From UBA6022 sp049295575 (GTDB taxonomy: Bacteria; Patescibacteriota; Saccharimonadia; Saccharimonadales; Saccharimonadaceae), in assembly GCA_049295575.1 (NCBI GenBank), contig JBAQQX010000002.1, positions 124,001-188,000 of the forward strand: a stretch of 64,000 nucleotides of DNA. The letters are read 5' to 3'. The position numbers were made by a program, and so were the translations under genes. Below are positions 50,485-57,860 of this stretch, piece by piece. A model generated the notes under the pieces. It had not been told where the DNA came from, made no database searches, and worked only from the letters and a program-made list of their open reading frames with translations. Position 1 is the first letter of the stretch. Every line of letters starts with the position of its first letter.

Positions 50485-51123
50485 ATGTCTACTCCCGAGG
50501 TTCGCTTTAAGTTCCCGTGGCTTCTTTTAAAAACATTTGACTTCGCACTACGGCCGGCTCTTGAAAAAGAGGGTGCTGCTGATCTGCTTGATAAAGAGTT
50601 TATTTTAGAGCGGCTCGAGCGTCACGAGACTGCTTGGCGGCCCTACGAGCAGAAGGTGCTTGAGGGTATGTGCAGTATCTTTGAGCTTGAATTTCGTCAA
50701 AATATCATCGATATGTACGTTGCTCCGCTCAAAACTTCTTTTTCGGATCCGATGATGATCTCAACCCGCTACAAGCCAGAGCAGGTTGTTGGCGTCATAG
50801 CGCACGAGCTAATGCATCGACTATTGACCGACAATACGCTTTATGATGATAGGCATCTCGTCTCACACTGGAGCGAGTTATTTGGAACGGAGCATACCCA
50901 GGTGGCACTAGTACATATTCCGATTCATGCAGGCTTAAAGATGCTATATATCGATATATTGAATGAGCCCGAGCGTCTTCGAGAAGATATAGAAAGGTGT
51001 CAGCGCTTCGAGCCATACAGGCAAGCCTGGGACTACGTAGAGGCTGAAGGCTACCAGGAGATTATTGCTCGTCTAAAGTCTAGCTATGCGACGCTCCAGG
51101 AGAGGCAGGGGGAGCTGGCGTGA
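50485..51123 (+). CDS. Putative metalloprotease-like protein with HELMH motif
   Basis: I do not recognise the family of this 212-aa soluble protein. Its strongest motif is VVGVIAHELMHRLL, an HExxH zinc-binding pattern at His107-Glu108-Leu-Met-His111, preceded by a helical region. A possible third ligand is in HSLxELFGTEHTQVALVHIPIHAGLK. It begins three bases after the CYTH gene and overlaps the next small gene by four bases, so all three are likely one operon. The protease call is inferred from the motif only. Confidence 0.65.
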   Translation: MSTPEVRFKFPWLLLKTFDFALRPALEKEGAADLLDKEFILERLERHETAWRPYEQKVLEGMCSIFELEFRQNIIDMYVAPLKTSFSDPMMISTRYKPEQVVGVIAHELMHRLLTDNTLYDDRHLVSHWSELFGTEHTQVALVHIPIHAGLKMLYIDILNEPERLREDIERCQRFEPYRQAWDYVEAEGYQEIIARLKSSYATLQERQGELA

Positions 51124-51596
51124 AGCAATTAGTCGCCATGTCTAAAAATAATATATCGGTGTTTGTCGACTACGAGGCGACCAATGTAACGTTTCATATT
51201 CGCGAGACACCCGATTTACTAGATTTAGTGCGGGAAGCGATTGAAGCAAGTGATATTGTTGGTGAAGGTGAGCTGCTTTTCGAAAGAAATATGGGGCGAA
51301 TTGTTGGCACGACAAGTCTTGTGGAGACGACCGACGCCGATGATATTATCTACGCTAAGCGAAAGGAGCGGGAGAAATACTCTCGATTCGCCAAAAACAG
51401 AGAACTAGTACCAACAAGTTATATTGTTATCTGTATAAGGAAGCAAAGCGGCGATTACCTGCTGTGGACGGCTTGGTGCGGTCGGTTATTGCCAAAAGAA
51501 GCATATGACCCAGCATCTCACTTTAGTAGGACGCATGCACTCGTTTATGATGAAGAATTAATACAGCTCGATACGATAACGACATTGCGTCCGTAA
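51120..51596 (+). CDS. Hypothetical protein, coupled to the HELMH gene
   Basis: I do not recognise this 158-aa soluble protein. It starts with GTG overlapping the preceding stop (GTGA); an internal ATG at 51138 (MSKNNISVF) is an alternative start. A C-terminal stretch reads SYIVICIRKQSGDYLLWTAWCGRLLPKEAYD, reminiscent of small toxin-like or PIN-unrelated folds but without a recognised motif. It is the last gene of the CYTH-HELMH operon. Confidence 0.6.
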   Translation: MKQLVAMSKNNISVFVDYEATNVTFHIRETPDLLDLVREAIEASDIVGEGELLFERNMGRIVGTTSLVETTDADDIIYAKRKEREKYSRFAKNRELVPTSYIVICIRKQSGDYLLWTAWCGRLLPKEAYDPASHFSRTHALVYDEELIQLDTITTLRP

Positions 51597-51676
51597 CTTA
51601 CGTAAGGGGTGGAGTGTCAAATAGTTGGCGGCAACTGTACAATAAGTAGTAGTACTAATGAGCAAGGAGGTAGACT

Positions 51677-52213
51677 ATGGGATTCTTTGAAGGATTAGGA
51701 AAAATGTTCCAGGGTAAGCCCTTGTTTGAAGACCACTCCGATCATAAATCTCAAGTTGATCCTGGTGATGATCCGTGGCGTAAGGATGCTGAGGCTGCAG
51801 CAAAAGAATCGACAACACCCGAAGCGTCGCTGCTCGTAGATGAAAAAGGGCGAAAGATCATACCGGAGATTCGACTTGAGCGCTGCAAGTCATACGTCAA
51901 CGGTAACGAGATGATGGTGACTGCCTGGGCGACAAATGCAGGTAATGTAGAGGTTGAGCTCGATAAGATCGAAATACTCGGTATGCGCTATGAGCTTGAT
52001 CGATTTTTGAGTCCTGGCAAGGGGCACGAAGTAACTCTTTATAAGGGTCCGGTCACAATGGATGATTCTCATGACGAGGCGACACTGCATTATAAGATCG
52101 TTGAAAATGGCGATTATTTCGCGGCAGAATTCATGATTGAGTATAACCGTGAGTCAAATGGCGTCTATGTCGTTGAAGAGTTGCATCCCGAGTCGGTTGT
52201 TCGTGATATATAA
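51677..52213 (+). CDS. Hypothetical protein with a beta-rich C-terminal domain
   Basis: I do not recognise this 178-aa protein. The N-terminus MGFFEGLGKMFQGKPLFE could form an amphipathic helix. A charged linker follows, and then a beta-rich domain with RLERCKSYVNGNEMMVTAWATNAGNVEVELDKIEILGMRYELDRFL and YKGPVTMDDSHDEATLHYKI. No enzyme motif is visible. AAGGAGGT lies nine bases before the ATG, one of the stronger Shine-Dalgarno sequences here, so expression from a longer leader is expected. Confidence 0.65.
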   Translation: MGFFEGLGKMFQGKPLFEDHSDHKSQVDPGDDPWRKDAEAAAKESTTPEASLLVDEKGRKIIPEIRLERCKSYVNGNEMMVTAWATNAGNVEVELDKIEILGMRYELDRFLSPGKGHEVTLYKGPVTMDDSHDEATLHYKIVENGDYFAAEFMIEYNRESNGVYVVEELHPESVVRDI

Positions 52214-52284
52214 GCGACGCGACTAACTATTGCACGGCCGTCTACTTGAGAGCATACTGTAGACACAATTAACAAGGAGGCGAC

Positions 52285-52710
52285 ATGGATATAGTCATTA
52301 ATTACTGGGCGGTACTCGCTGCGGCGGCCGCTAGTATGGTAATCGGTGCAGTGTGGTACTCACCAGGTGTATTTGGAACGGCTTGGATGAGGCTTGCGAA
52401 AGTGAAGCCAGACAGCAAGGTGTCCACTATGCAGATGACCGTCATGTACGGTGGTACATTTGTCGCTTCACTCATTACAGCGTATGTGTTAGCTCATGTT
52501 GCGTTCTTGAGCCATGATTTCTTTAATAACTCATTCTTACAGGATGCATTATCGACGGCATTCTGGTTGTGGCTTGGTCTTACGGCGGCACGACTATTTG
52601 TTCATGATACGTTCGAAGGTCGTCGAAAGAAACTGACATTACTGACAGTCGGACACGAGTTCGTGACGATTATGGTGATGGCGCTTATTATCGGCCTGCT
52701 TCCTGTCTAG
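52285..52710 (+). CDS. DUF1761-type four-helix membrane protein
   Basis: This 141-aa protein begins NYWAVLAAAAASMVIGAVWYSPGVFGTAWMRLA, the conserved start of DUF1761 proteins, and has four membrane helices (about residues 6-26, 52-72, 88-106, 118-138). WLGLTAARLFVHDTFEGRRKKLTLLTVGHEF is the second conserved region. The function of this family is unknown. AAGGAGG precedes the ATG and a terminator follows, so it is probably transcribed alone. Confidence 0.85.
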   Translation: MDIVINYWAVLAAAAASMVIGAVWYSPGVFGTAWMRLAKVKPDSKVSTMQMTVMYGGTFVASLITAYVLAHVAFLSHDFFNNSFLQDALSTAFWLWLGLTAARLFVHDTFEGRRKKLTLLTVGHEFVTIMVMALIIGLLPV

Positions 52711-52735
52711 ATAGGTTATACACTGTAACGAAACC

Positions 52736-52768
52736 GACCCCTGTTGTCTGACGATAGGGGTCTTTTTT
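52736..52768 (+). terminator. Rho-independent terminator after the DUF1761 gene
   Basis: The stem GACCCCT / AGGGGTC encloses a 13-base region and is followed by TTTTTT. Confidence 0.85.
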
Positions 52769-52820
52769 GTTGTTTATACGAGCGTATAATAAAAGTAGCA
52801 GCCTAATAAAGGAGGTGTCT

Positions 52821-53198
52821 ATGTTTAACCAGGGAACAGTTGTAGCTACGATTGCCGTATCGGATATTGTAGCAGCACAAGAATTCTACGAAGGTGTTTT
52901 GGGACTTGTCGCAGAGGACGAAAACCCGGGCGGGGTGACGTATCGAAGCGGCTCTGGCAAGCTTTTTGTTTACGAGTCGGAGTTTGCGGGCACTAATCAG
53001 GCCACGTACGCGTCATGGGAGGTTGAAGACGTTGATATTGCCGTTGCCGATCTAAAGACGCGAGGTATTACGTTTGAACACTATGATTTACCCGGAATGA
53101 CGCACGAAGGTGACGTTCATTTGATGGGATCATATAAGTCGGCCTGGTTCAAGGATCCGGATGGCAATATCTTAAACGTGAGCGATGGTAAATTCTAG
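52821..53198 (+). CDS. Glyoxalase/bleomycin-resistance (VOC) family protein
   Basis: The 125-aa protein has the paired beta-alpha-beta units of the VOC fold. VATIAVSDIVAAQEFYEGVLGLV opens the first half, and GVTYRSGSGKLFVYES and SAWFKDPDGNILNVSDG close each half. Substrate and metal ligands cannot be assigned. The start at 52821 is chosen because AAAGGAGGT lies just upstream. Members include detoxifying glyoxalases and antibiotic-binding proteins. Confidence 0.88.
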   Translation: MFNQGTVVATIAVSDIVAAQEFYEGVLGLVAEDENPGGVTYRSGSGKLFVYESEFAGTNQATYASWEVEDVDIAVADLKTRGITFEHYDLPGMTHEGDVHLMGSYKSAWFKDPDGNILNVSDGKF

Positions 53199-53231
53199 TC
53201 ATATTACTGGCGATGACTCAGCGGCAACTGC

Positions 53232-53237
53232 TATAGT
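53232..53237 (+). promoter_or_regulatory. Extended -10 element of the RNase H fusion gene, leaderless
   Basis: TGC-TATAGT ends six bases before the ATG at 53244. No Shine-Dalgarno is present. Confidence 0.55.
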
Positions 53238-53243
53238 AGAGTA

Positions 53244-54137
53244 ATGATTACGTACTACACTGACGGCAGCGCGAGCCCAAATCCTGGCCCAGGGGGATAT
53301 TCGGTTATTAAAGAATTACAACCATATTTACTTGGTAGTGAAGAGGGCGACACGACAAATATTCGTATGGAAGGCAAGGCAATCTTAGCTGCGCTTAAAG
53401 ACGCCAACGGAGAGCATTGCGAGATTTTTACTGATAGCGAATTTTGGATCAACGTGATTACAAAATGGGCGCCTGGCTGGGAAGCTAAGGGCTGGAAGAA
53501 AAAGAGTGGAGAGATTAAAAACCTTGATATCGTTCAGGAAGTGTATCCGATCTACCAGCAGTCTAATGCTACGTTGACATGGGTCCGTGGTCACGAGGGC
53601 GACATTGGTAATGAGCTTGCTGACGAATGGGCAAACAAAGCGCGTGAGCGTCGCGATGTTGGGCCGGTATACGTTGAGGATCAGGCGCCGAAATCTGCCG
53701 CAGAGCTGACAGATGAATTTCTTGGTCTTGGTGCGGTTATGCAACTCGCAACAAGTCATAATGATATACCGTGGATCTCGACAGTTTATTTTGTAGCTGA
53801 TGCCGACAGGAGCATTTATTGGTTAAGTTTGCCGGGCCGCCGACACAGTGAAGAGATTGCGAGCAATCCTCGCGTGGCTATCGCTATTGCTATCAAGCAG
53901 GACCTGCCCGTGATTGGTATTCAAGCGGAGGGTGCAGTCACTATCGTCGAAGACGCATCGGTCGTTGAGACGGTCCTCGCAAGCTATATCAAGAAGTATG
54001 ATGGTGCCGGCAGGGAATTTCACCAGCGATTTGTCGATGGCAAAAATAAACACCAATTATATAAGCTAACTCCAGCCAGTCTTGTATTATTCGATGAAGT
54101 ACACTTTGCATCTGGGCCTGCGCAGAAGATCATCTAA
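53244..54137 (+). CDS. RNase H-like domain fused to a PNPOx-like (FMN-binding split barrel) domain
   Basis: Residues 1-140 form a type I RNase H domain, which cuts RNA in RNA-DNA hybrids. All four catalytic acids are visible: Asp7 in YTDGSASPNPGPGG, Glu43 in MEGKAILAAL, Asp64 in FTDSEFW and Asp127 in GNELADEWANKA. The assisting His is in RGHEGD (about 117). Residues about 160-290 match a pyridoxamine-phosphate-oxidase-like split barrel (MQLATSHNDIPWISTVYFV, SIYWLSLPGRRHSEEIASNPRVAIAI). The two halves share one uninterrupted frame. I do not know of a characterised protein with this pairing. Confidence 0.85.
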   Translation: MITYYTDGSASPNPGPGGYSVIKELQPYLLGSEEGDTTNIRMEGKAILAALKDANGEHCEIFTDSEFWINVITKWAPGWEAKGWKKKSGEIKNLDIVQEVYPIYQQSNATLTWVRGHEGDIGNELADEWANKARERRDVGPVYVEDQAPKSAAELTDEFLGLGAVMQLATSHNDIPWISTVYFVADADRSIYWLSLPGRRHSEEIASNPRVAIAIAIKQDLPVIGIQAEGAVTIVEDASVVETVLASYIKKYDGAGREFHQRFVDGKNKHQLYKLTPASLVLFDEVHFASGPAQKII

Positions 54138-54149
54138 GTAAGGAGGCTT

Positions 54150-54707
54150 ATGCGAGAAATTGAAATTAAAGCTAGAATCGCGTCCACTCAGTCCATTGTT
54201 GATGTACTGAAAGCGCAGAATATTGTCGCAACCGATCCTGTAACCCAGCATGACCGAGTTTACGGACAGGACGGGATTGAAGATACGACAGACAATACGG
54301 CGGCATGGCTGCGGATTCGATCTGAGACAGAGCAGGGTGAGACAAAACATATTTTTACGCTGAAACGTTCAGTGACTAATCAGATGGACAGTATCGAGCA
54401 CGAGACGGAAGTGGCTGATCCTGTAGAGCTTGAATCTATTATTAAGCAGCTGTCTTTTTCGCTCTACTCTGATCTCACAAAGACTCGTCAAAAAGCGCAT
54501 CTGAACGATATTGAGATCTGCATCGATAGTGTTGATAGGCTTGGCAACTTTGTTGAAGTGGAAAAACTGACGGATGAGGATGCGGACTACGATACCGTCG
54601 CAGCTGAGCTGTGGCTCGTACTTGATCAACTTGGCGTTCGGCCTGAGGATGAAGTAACAGATGGCTACGATGTGCTTATGAACAAAAAACTAGCGGCTGC
54701 CATCTAG
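54150..54707 (+). CDS. CYTH domain protein, CyaB-like
   Basis: MREIEIKARI holds the ExExK signature (Glu3-Ile-Glu5-Ile-Lys7). WLRIRSETEQGETKHIFTLKR, ICIDSVDRLGNFVEVEKL and DGYDVLMNKK complete the pattern of CyaB-like CYTH proteins at 185 aa. The likely substrates are organic triphosphates or ATP; the reaction is not decided. AAGGAGG precedes the ATG, and the gene follows the RNase H fusion by 12 bases. It is the second CYTH protein in 5 kb. Confidence 0.9.
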   Translation: MREIEIKARIASTQSIVDVLKAQNIVATDPVTQHDRVYGQDGIEDTTDNTAAWLRIRSETEQGETKHIFTLKRSVTNQMDSIEHETEVADPVELESIIKQLSFSLYSDLTKTRQKAHLNDIEICIDSVDRLGNFVEVEKLTDEDADYDTVAAELWLVLDQLGVRPEDEVTDGYDVLMNKKLAAAI

Positions 54708-54709
54708 GC

Positions 54710-55213
54710 GTGACGCGCGTTACTGTTCAAGATGCGATGCAGCAGGGGTATGCGTATACTCTTAGCGAGCCAATGGGAACGAATTTTTCTCCTGATTTTC
54801 ATCCGGAATTAACGCCGCCGCAAATGTTGTCCCTGGGCGTTTTTGGCGGTGTCTATATGCGCGACTGTCGCGATGAATTTCCGCGTAGTTGGTTCGAGAA
54901 TGCTGTTCTTGCCTCGGGTAAAAAGGACGTGACATTGAACTTCTTTCAGGTTGACGCGAGTCAGTCACTGGCAGAGTGGCGCCGAAAGGGGTGGATTTAT
55001 GACGAGGATCCGCGCGGATGGTTTCAGTGGTACTGCCGATACTACATGGGGCGCCGACTTCCTGGCGAGGACGAGCGGCAAATAAAAAGGTGGAAGCAAA
55101 TGGTGCGCCATATCGGTCAGATCAAAGCACATTGCACGCCGGGTGATCTAGCCTGTCGCCGAAGGCAGCGTCAAGCGCTGCTCCACTGGGCGTACGATAG
55201 TAGGAATATATGA
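54710..55213 (+). CDS. Conserved uncharacterised protein with a Trp/Tyr/Cys-rich core
   Basis: This 167-aa soluble protein has strongly conserved-looking segments: FHPELTPPQMLSLGVFGG, VYMRDCRDEFPRSWFENA, WRRKGWIYDEDPRGWFQWYCRYYMGRR and CRRRQRQALLHWAYDSR. From memory, proteins with nearly these blocks occur in fungi, plants and scattered bacteria without a known function. It starts with GTG two bases after the CYTH gene and overlaps yaaA by four bases. The many Trp, Arg and Cys suggest nucleic-acid or metal binding, which is a guess. Confidence 0.7.
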   Translation: MTRVTVQDAMQQGYAYTLSEPMGTNFSPDFHPELTPPQMLSLGVFGGVYMRDCRDEFPRSWFENAVLASGKKDVTLNFFQVDASQSLAEWRRKGWIYDEDPRGWFQWYCRYYMGRRLPGEDERQIKRWKQMVRHIGQIKAHCTPGDLACRRRQRQALLHWAYDSRNI

Positions 55214-55977
55214 TAACTGTACTTACGCCGTCAAAAACAATGGACTTCAAGAGCGCCCCGCCGTCGTATCTTCATCCGACGCAGCCTCTATTCTTACCCG
55301 AGGCTAATGAGCTTCGAGGGATTATCAGTGGCTATGATCGGTCGACTATAAAGACGTTGATGTCGGTAAGTGATGATCTGGCAGACAGGGTACAGGTGAT
55401 GTATCGTGATCAGGTAAATAAGCCTTCATTCTGGGCGTACGACGGCGATGTCTTTAAGGGTGTACAGGCGGCAACATTAACTGAGTCGGACGCTTTGTTC
55501 GCCCAGGAGCATATAGTTGTCCCGAGCGGCCTCTACGGCTTGGTACGACCATTTGACCGCATCTCTCCGTACCGTCTTGAAATGAAGGCAAAAGTAGGGG
55601 TAGGGGATACTAATAATTTGTATCAATTCTGGGGAGATAAGCTCGGTCGTTATGTAGAGCGCCATGCAAACCATGAAGTTTTGATGTTATCTTCGTATGA
55701 ATACGCTCGAACGATTCTTCCGTATGTTTCAGTGAAAACTCGCGTTGTTACCCCTGCATTTATTGATAAAAAGCCAAATGGCGTAGAGGCGCAAGTGGCG
55801 ATTTATAACAAGATGATGCGCGGTGCTATGGGGCGCTGGGTTATTGATGAGCGAATAGACTCCCTTGATAGGGTAAATGAGTTTCGCGCGCATGGCTATT
55901 CGTATAGTCAGGAGAGAAGCACGCAAGATTGCCCGGTCTTTTACCGAGACATAATGACGCCACTTCGCTGGGAGTAG
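55210..55977 (+). CDS. yaaA: YaaA family protein (peroxide stress response, DUF328)
   Basis: E. coli YaaA limits free iron and damage during hydrogen peroxide stress and binds DNA. ITVLTPSKTMDF is the family start. FKGVQAATLTESDALFAQEHIVVPSGLYGLVRPFDRISPYRLEM and the C-terminal KTRVVTPAFIDKKPNG and KMMRGAMGRWVI are also characteristic. The length of 255 aa is normal. Its ATGA overlap couples it to the preceding unknown gene. Confidence 0.92.
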   Translation: MITVLTPSKTMDFKSAPPSYLHPTQPLFLPEANELRGIISGYDRSTIKTLMSVSDDLADRVQVMYRDQVNKPSFWAYDGDVFKGVQAATLTESDALFAQEHIVVPSGLYGLVRPFDRISPYRLEMKAKVGVGDTNNLYQFWGDKLGRYVERHANHEVLMLSSYEYARTILPYVSVKTRVVTPAFIDKKPNGVEAQVAIYNKMMRGAMGRWVIDERIDSLDRVNEFRAHGYSYSQERSTQDCPVFYRDIMTPLRWE

Positions 55978-56036
55978 GTACTGACTACTTGGTGATATGT
56001 ATCTGACCATGATAAGATGGGCAGGTAACAAACTAA

Positions 56037-56132
56037 ATATCAAGAGCGCGACGAGGGACTGGCCCGATGACTCGCCGGCAACCTGTAGAAATATAAGGTG
56101 CCAATTCCAGCCTGAAATATCAGGAAAGATAT
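56037..56132 (+). ncRNA. SAM-I (S-box) riboswitch aptamer of metK
   Basis: The RNA carries the S-box core: AAGAGCGCGACGAGGGACT, then GGCCCGATGA, CCGGCAACC, AAGGTGCCAATTCC and a P4 hairpin CCTG...CAGG (56111-56124). P1 is closed by ATATC (56037-56041) and GATAT (56128-56132). This class binds S-adenosylmethionine and turns off methionine or SAM genes, which fits the metK gene 75 bases downstream. Confidence 0.93.
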
Positions 56133-56157
56133 ACGAGTACTTCTTTTATTGAAAAAG

Positions 56158-56205
56158 AAAAACTCCTTTCTTGATGTTGTCGGGGACAGATAGAGAGGAG
56201 TTTTT
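56158..56205 (+). promoter_or_regulatory. Riboswitch expression platform sequestering the metK ribosome-binding site
   Basis: A 13-pair stem joins 56158-56170 (AAAAACTCCTTTC) to 56193-56205 (GAGAGGAGTTTTT). The 3' arm contains the metK Shine-Dalgarno GAGAGGAG. Folding of the stem would block ribosome access; its terminal T run also resembles a terminator, but the ATG follows after one base, so translational control is preferred. Confidence 0.7.
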
Positions 56206-56206
56206 C

Positions 56207-57178
56207 ATGTCTGTAGAAACAAATTATCGAACCGCCGAGAGCGTATCACCTAAACATCCGGATAAGATTGCTGATCAAATATCCGATGCTATTCTCGATG
56301 CTCACCTAGTCGAGGACCCATTGGCCCGTGTTGCTGTTGATGTGGCGGGTGGCCACGGAAAAATTTATGTCACTGGTGAGGTGACTTCTCGGGCAACTCG
56401 AGTCGATGTGCCTTCGATCGTACGGCGCCTAGCAGGGGACATTGAACTCATTGAAAATATAGCAGCCCAGAGCCCAGAAATTGCTCAGGGAGTTGATACG
56501 GGTGGCGCTGGTGACCAGGGGATCATTACGGGCTATGCAACGAGTGAGACGCCGGAATTACTTCCTCGCGAAGTGGTGTTGTCGCGGCTGTTAAATCAAT
56601 ATCTCTTTGCCGTGTGGCCCTATGACGGTAAGACGCAGATTACACTCCATGGGAAGAAGATAGCTGGAGTCGTAGCAAGTTTCCAGCATGCACCGACTCT
56701 CCGCTTGCGACAAGCTGTTGATGTATGGCTGGAGGACTACGAACTCGATGAGGCAATTCGGATTCACGTTAATCCTAGTGGCGATTGGCAAGTGGGCGGA
56801 TTCGATGCCGATGCCGGGCTAACTGGCCGCAAACTGGCAGTCGATAACTATGGGCCACGCATTGCTGTCGGAGGAGGGGCATTTAGTGGTAAGGATCCAA
56901 GCAAAGTTGACCGTAGCGCCGCGTATGCTGCGCGGCAGGTCGCTGTCGATTACCTTAAGAAGAGAGGCGCCCAAGAAGTGTCCGTGCGTATTGCCTATGC
57001 AATTGGCATCGCAGAACCGCTCGAACAGACAGTGATTGTTGATGGTGTGTCGGAAGCGATTACAGGTTACGACCTTACTCCAAATGGCATTATTGCATCA
57101 TTGGACTTGCGCCGACCGATCTATGAACATACTGCACGGTACGGTCATTTTGGTCATGGGTTCGACTGGGAGCAGTAG
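56207..57178 (+). CDS. metK: S-adenosylmethionine synthetase
   Basis: MetK makes SAM from ATP and methionine, which feeds the methyltransferases of this window (PrmC, TRM11-like and others). ESVSPKHPDKIADQISDAILDAHL gives the N-terminal ATP-binding His, GGAGDQGIITGYATSE is the central motif, and GGGAFSGKDPSKVDRSAAYAAR is the C-terminal phosphate-binding motif. At 323 aa it is clearly shorter than the usual 380-400 but keeps the catalytic motifs. The start at 56207 is set by GAGAGGAG. It is controlled by the SAM-I riboswitch. Confidence 0.95.
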   Translation: MSVETNYRTAESVSPKHPDKIADQISDAILDAHLVEDPLARVAVDVAGGHGKIYVTGEVTSRATRVDVPSIVRRLAGDIELIENIAAQSPEIAQGVDTGGAGDQGIITGYATSETPELLPREVVLSRLLNQYLFAVWPYDGKTQITLHGKKIAGVVASFQHAPTLRLRQAVDVWLEDYELDEAIRIHVNPSGDWQVGGFDADAGLTGRKLAVDNYGPRIAVGGGAFSGKDPSKVDRSAAYAARQVAVDYLKKRGAQEVSVRIAYAIGIAEPLEQTVIVDGVSEAITGYDLTPNGIIASLDLRRPIYEHTARYGHFGHGFDWEQ

Positions 57179-57235
57179 TGAGCATTCCGGCTAATATTGA
57201 CATATCGTAGAAAAAATATAAAATATATTTATTAC

Positions 57236-57790
57236 ATGCGTATTAGTGAGATGATAAGTGATCAACAGGGCTTAGTATCAGAGTCCGATGCTGAGCCTGG
57301 CCCCACGGGTCATCGTCAATATATTAAGCACGATCAATACGTCAAGAAGATCCTAGGACTATCTCACCAGCTGGAGCGAGATAGTCGAGTTCGCTATAAG
57401 GAATGGCGAGGTGGCAAGGCAGATAGTCTATCGGTGAAGGTAGGGCCCGAAAAGATTTACGCATCACTTGCGGGCCGTGCTTTTGATAATTATACAATTT
57501 TGTCGGATGACGAGAAGCTGCTACTTGAGGCTATTGCCTCGCGAACAATGGGAGAGATAGACACGAGCGTACCATCTGGTGACATGCAGGTGATGATTAA
57601 TCATGTGCCCTTATTCTTTCATCCCGAGCAGGCGGCAATTATCGGACATCGCAGTTATGAGGATGCGGCGGATATTGCATTTGAGTCTGATACGTTATGG
57701 ACACCTCGACACCGACATGCGCTTCTGGGCGGTTTGGCAACAGTACTCTACTACGCCGAGAATCCACGCGATTTACGTACTGTTGAATAA
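57236..57790 (+). CDS. Hypothetical cytoplasmic protein
   Basis: I do not recognise this 184-aa protein. It has no membrane segment. Parts include KHDQYVKKILGLSHQLERDSRVRYKEWRGGKADS, DDEKLLLEAIASRTMGEIDTSVPSGDMQVMINHVPLFFHPEQAAIIG and a final helix HALLGGLATVLYYAEN. The start at 57236 is preferred because the longer frame begins in very AT-rich DNA with no ribosome-binding site. It precedes the KwaB-like gene by 70 bases and could share its function, but nothing confirms that. Confidence 0.6.
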   Translation: MRISEMISDQQGLVSESDAEPGPTGHRQYIKHDQYVKKILGLSHQLERDSRVRYKEWRGGKADSLSVKVGPEKIYASLAGRAFDNYTILSDDEKLLLEAIASRTMGEIDTSVPSGDMQVMINHVPLFFHPEQAAIIGHRSYEDAADIAFESDTLWTPRHRHALLGGLATVLYYAENPRDLRTVE

Positions 57791-57860
57791 TTTACGTCTA
57801 TTCGTACTTACGGTTAGTAGGGTACTATAGGGTGAGTTGAAAATAAAAGAAAGTTAGAAT

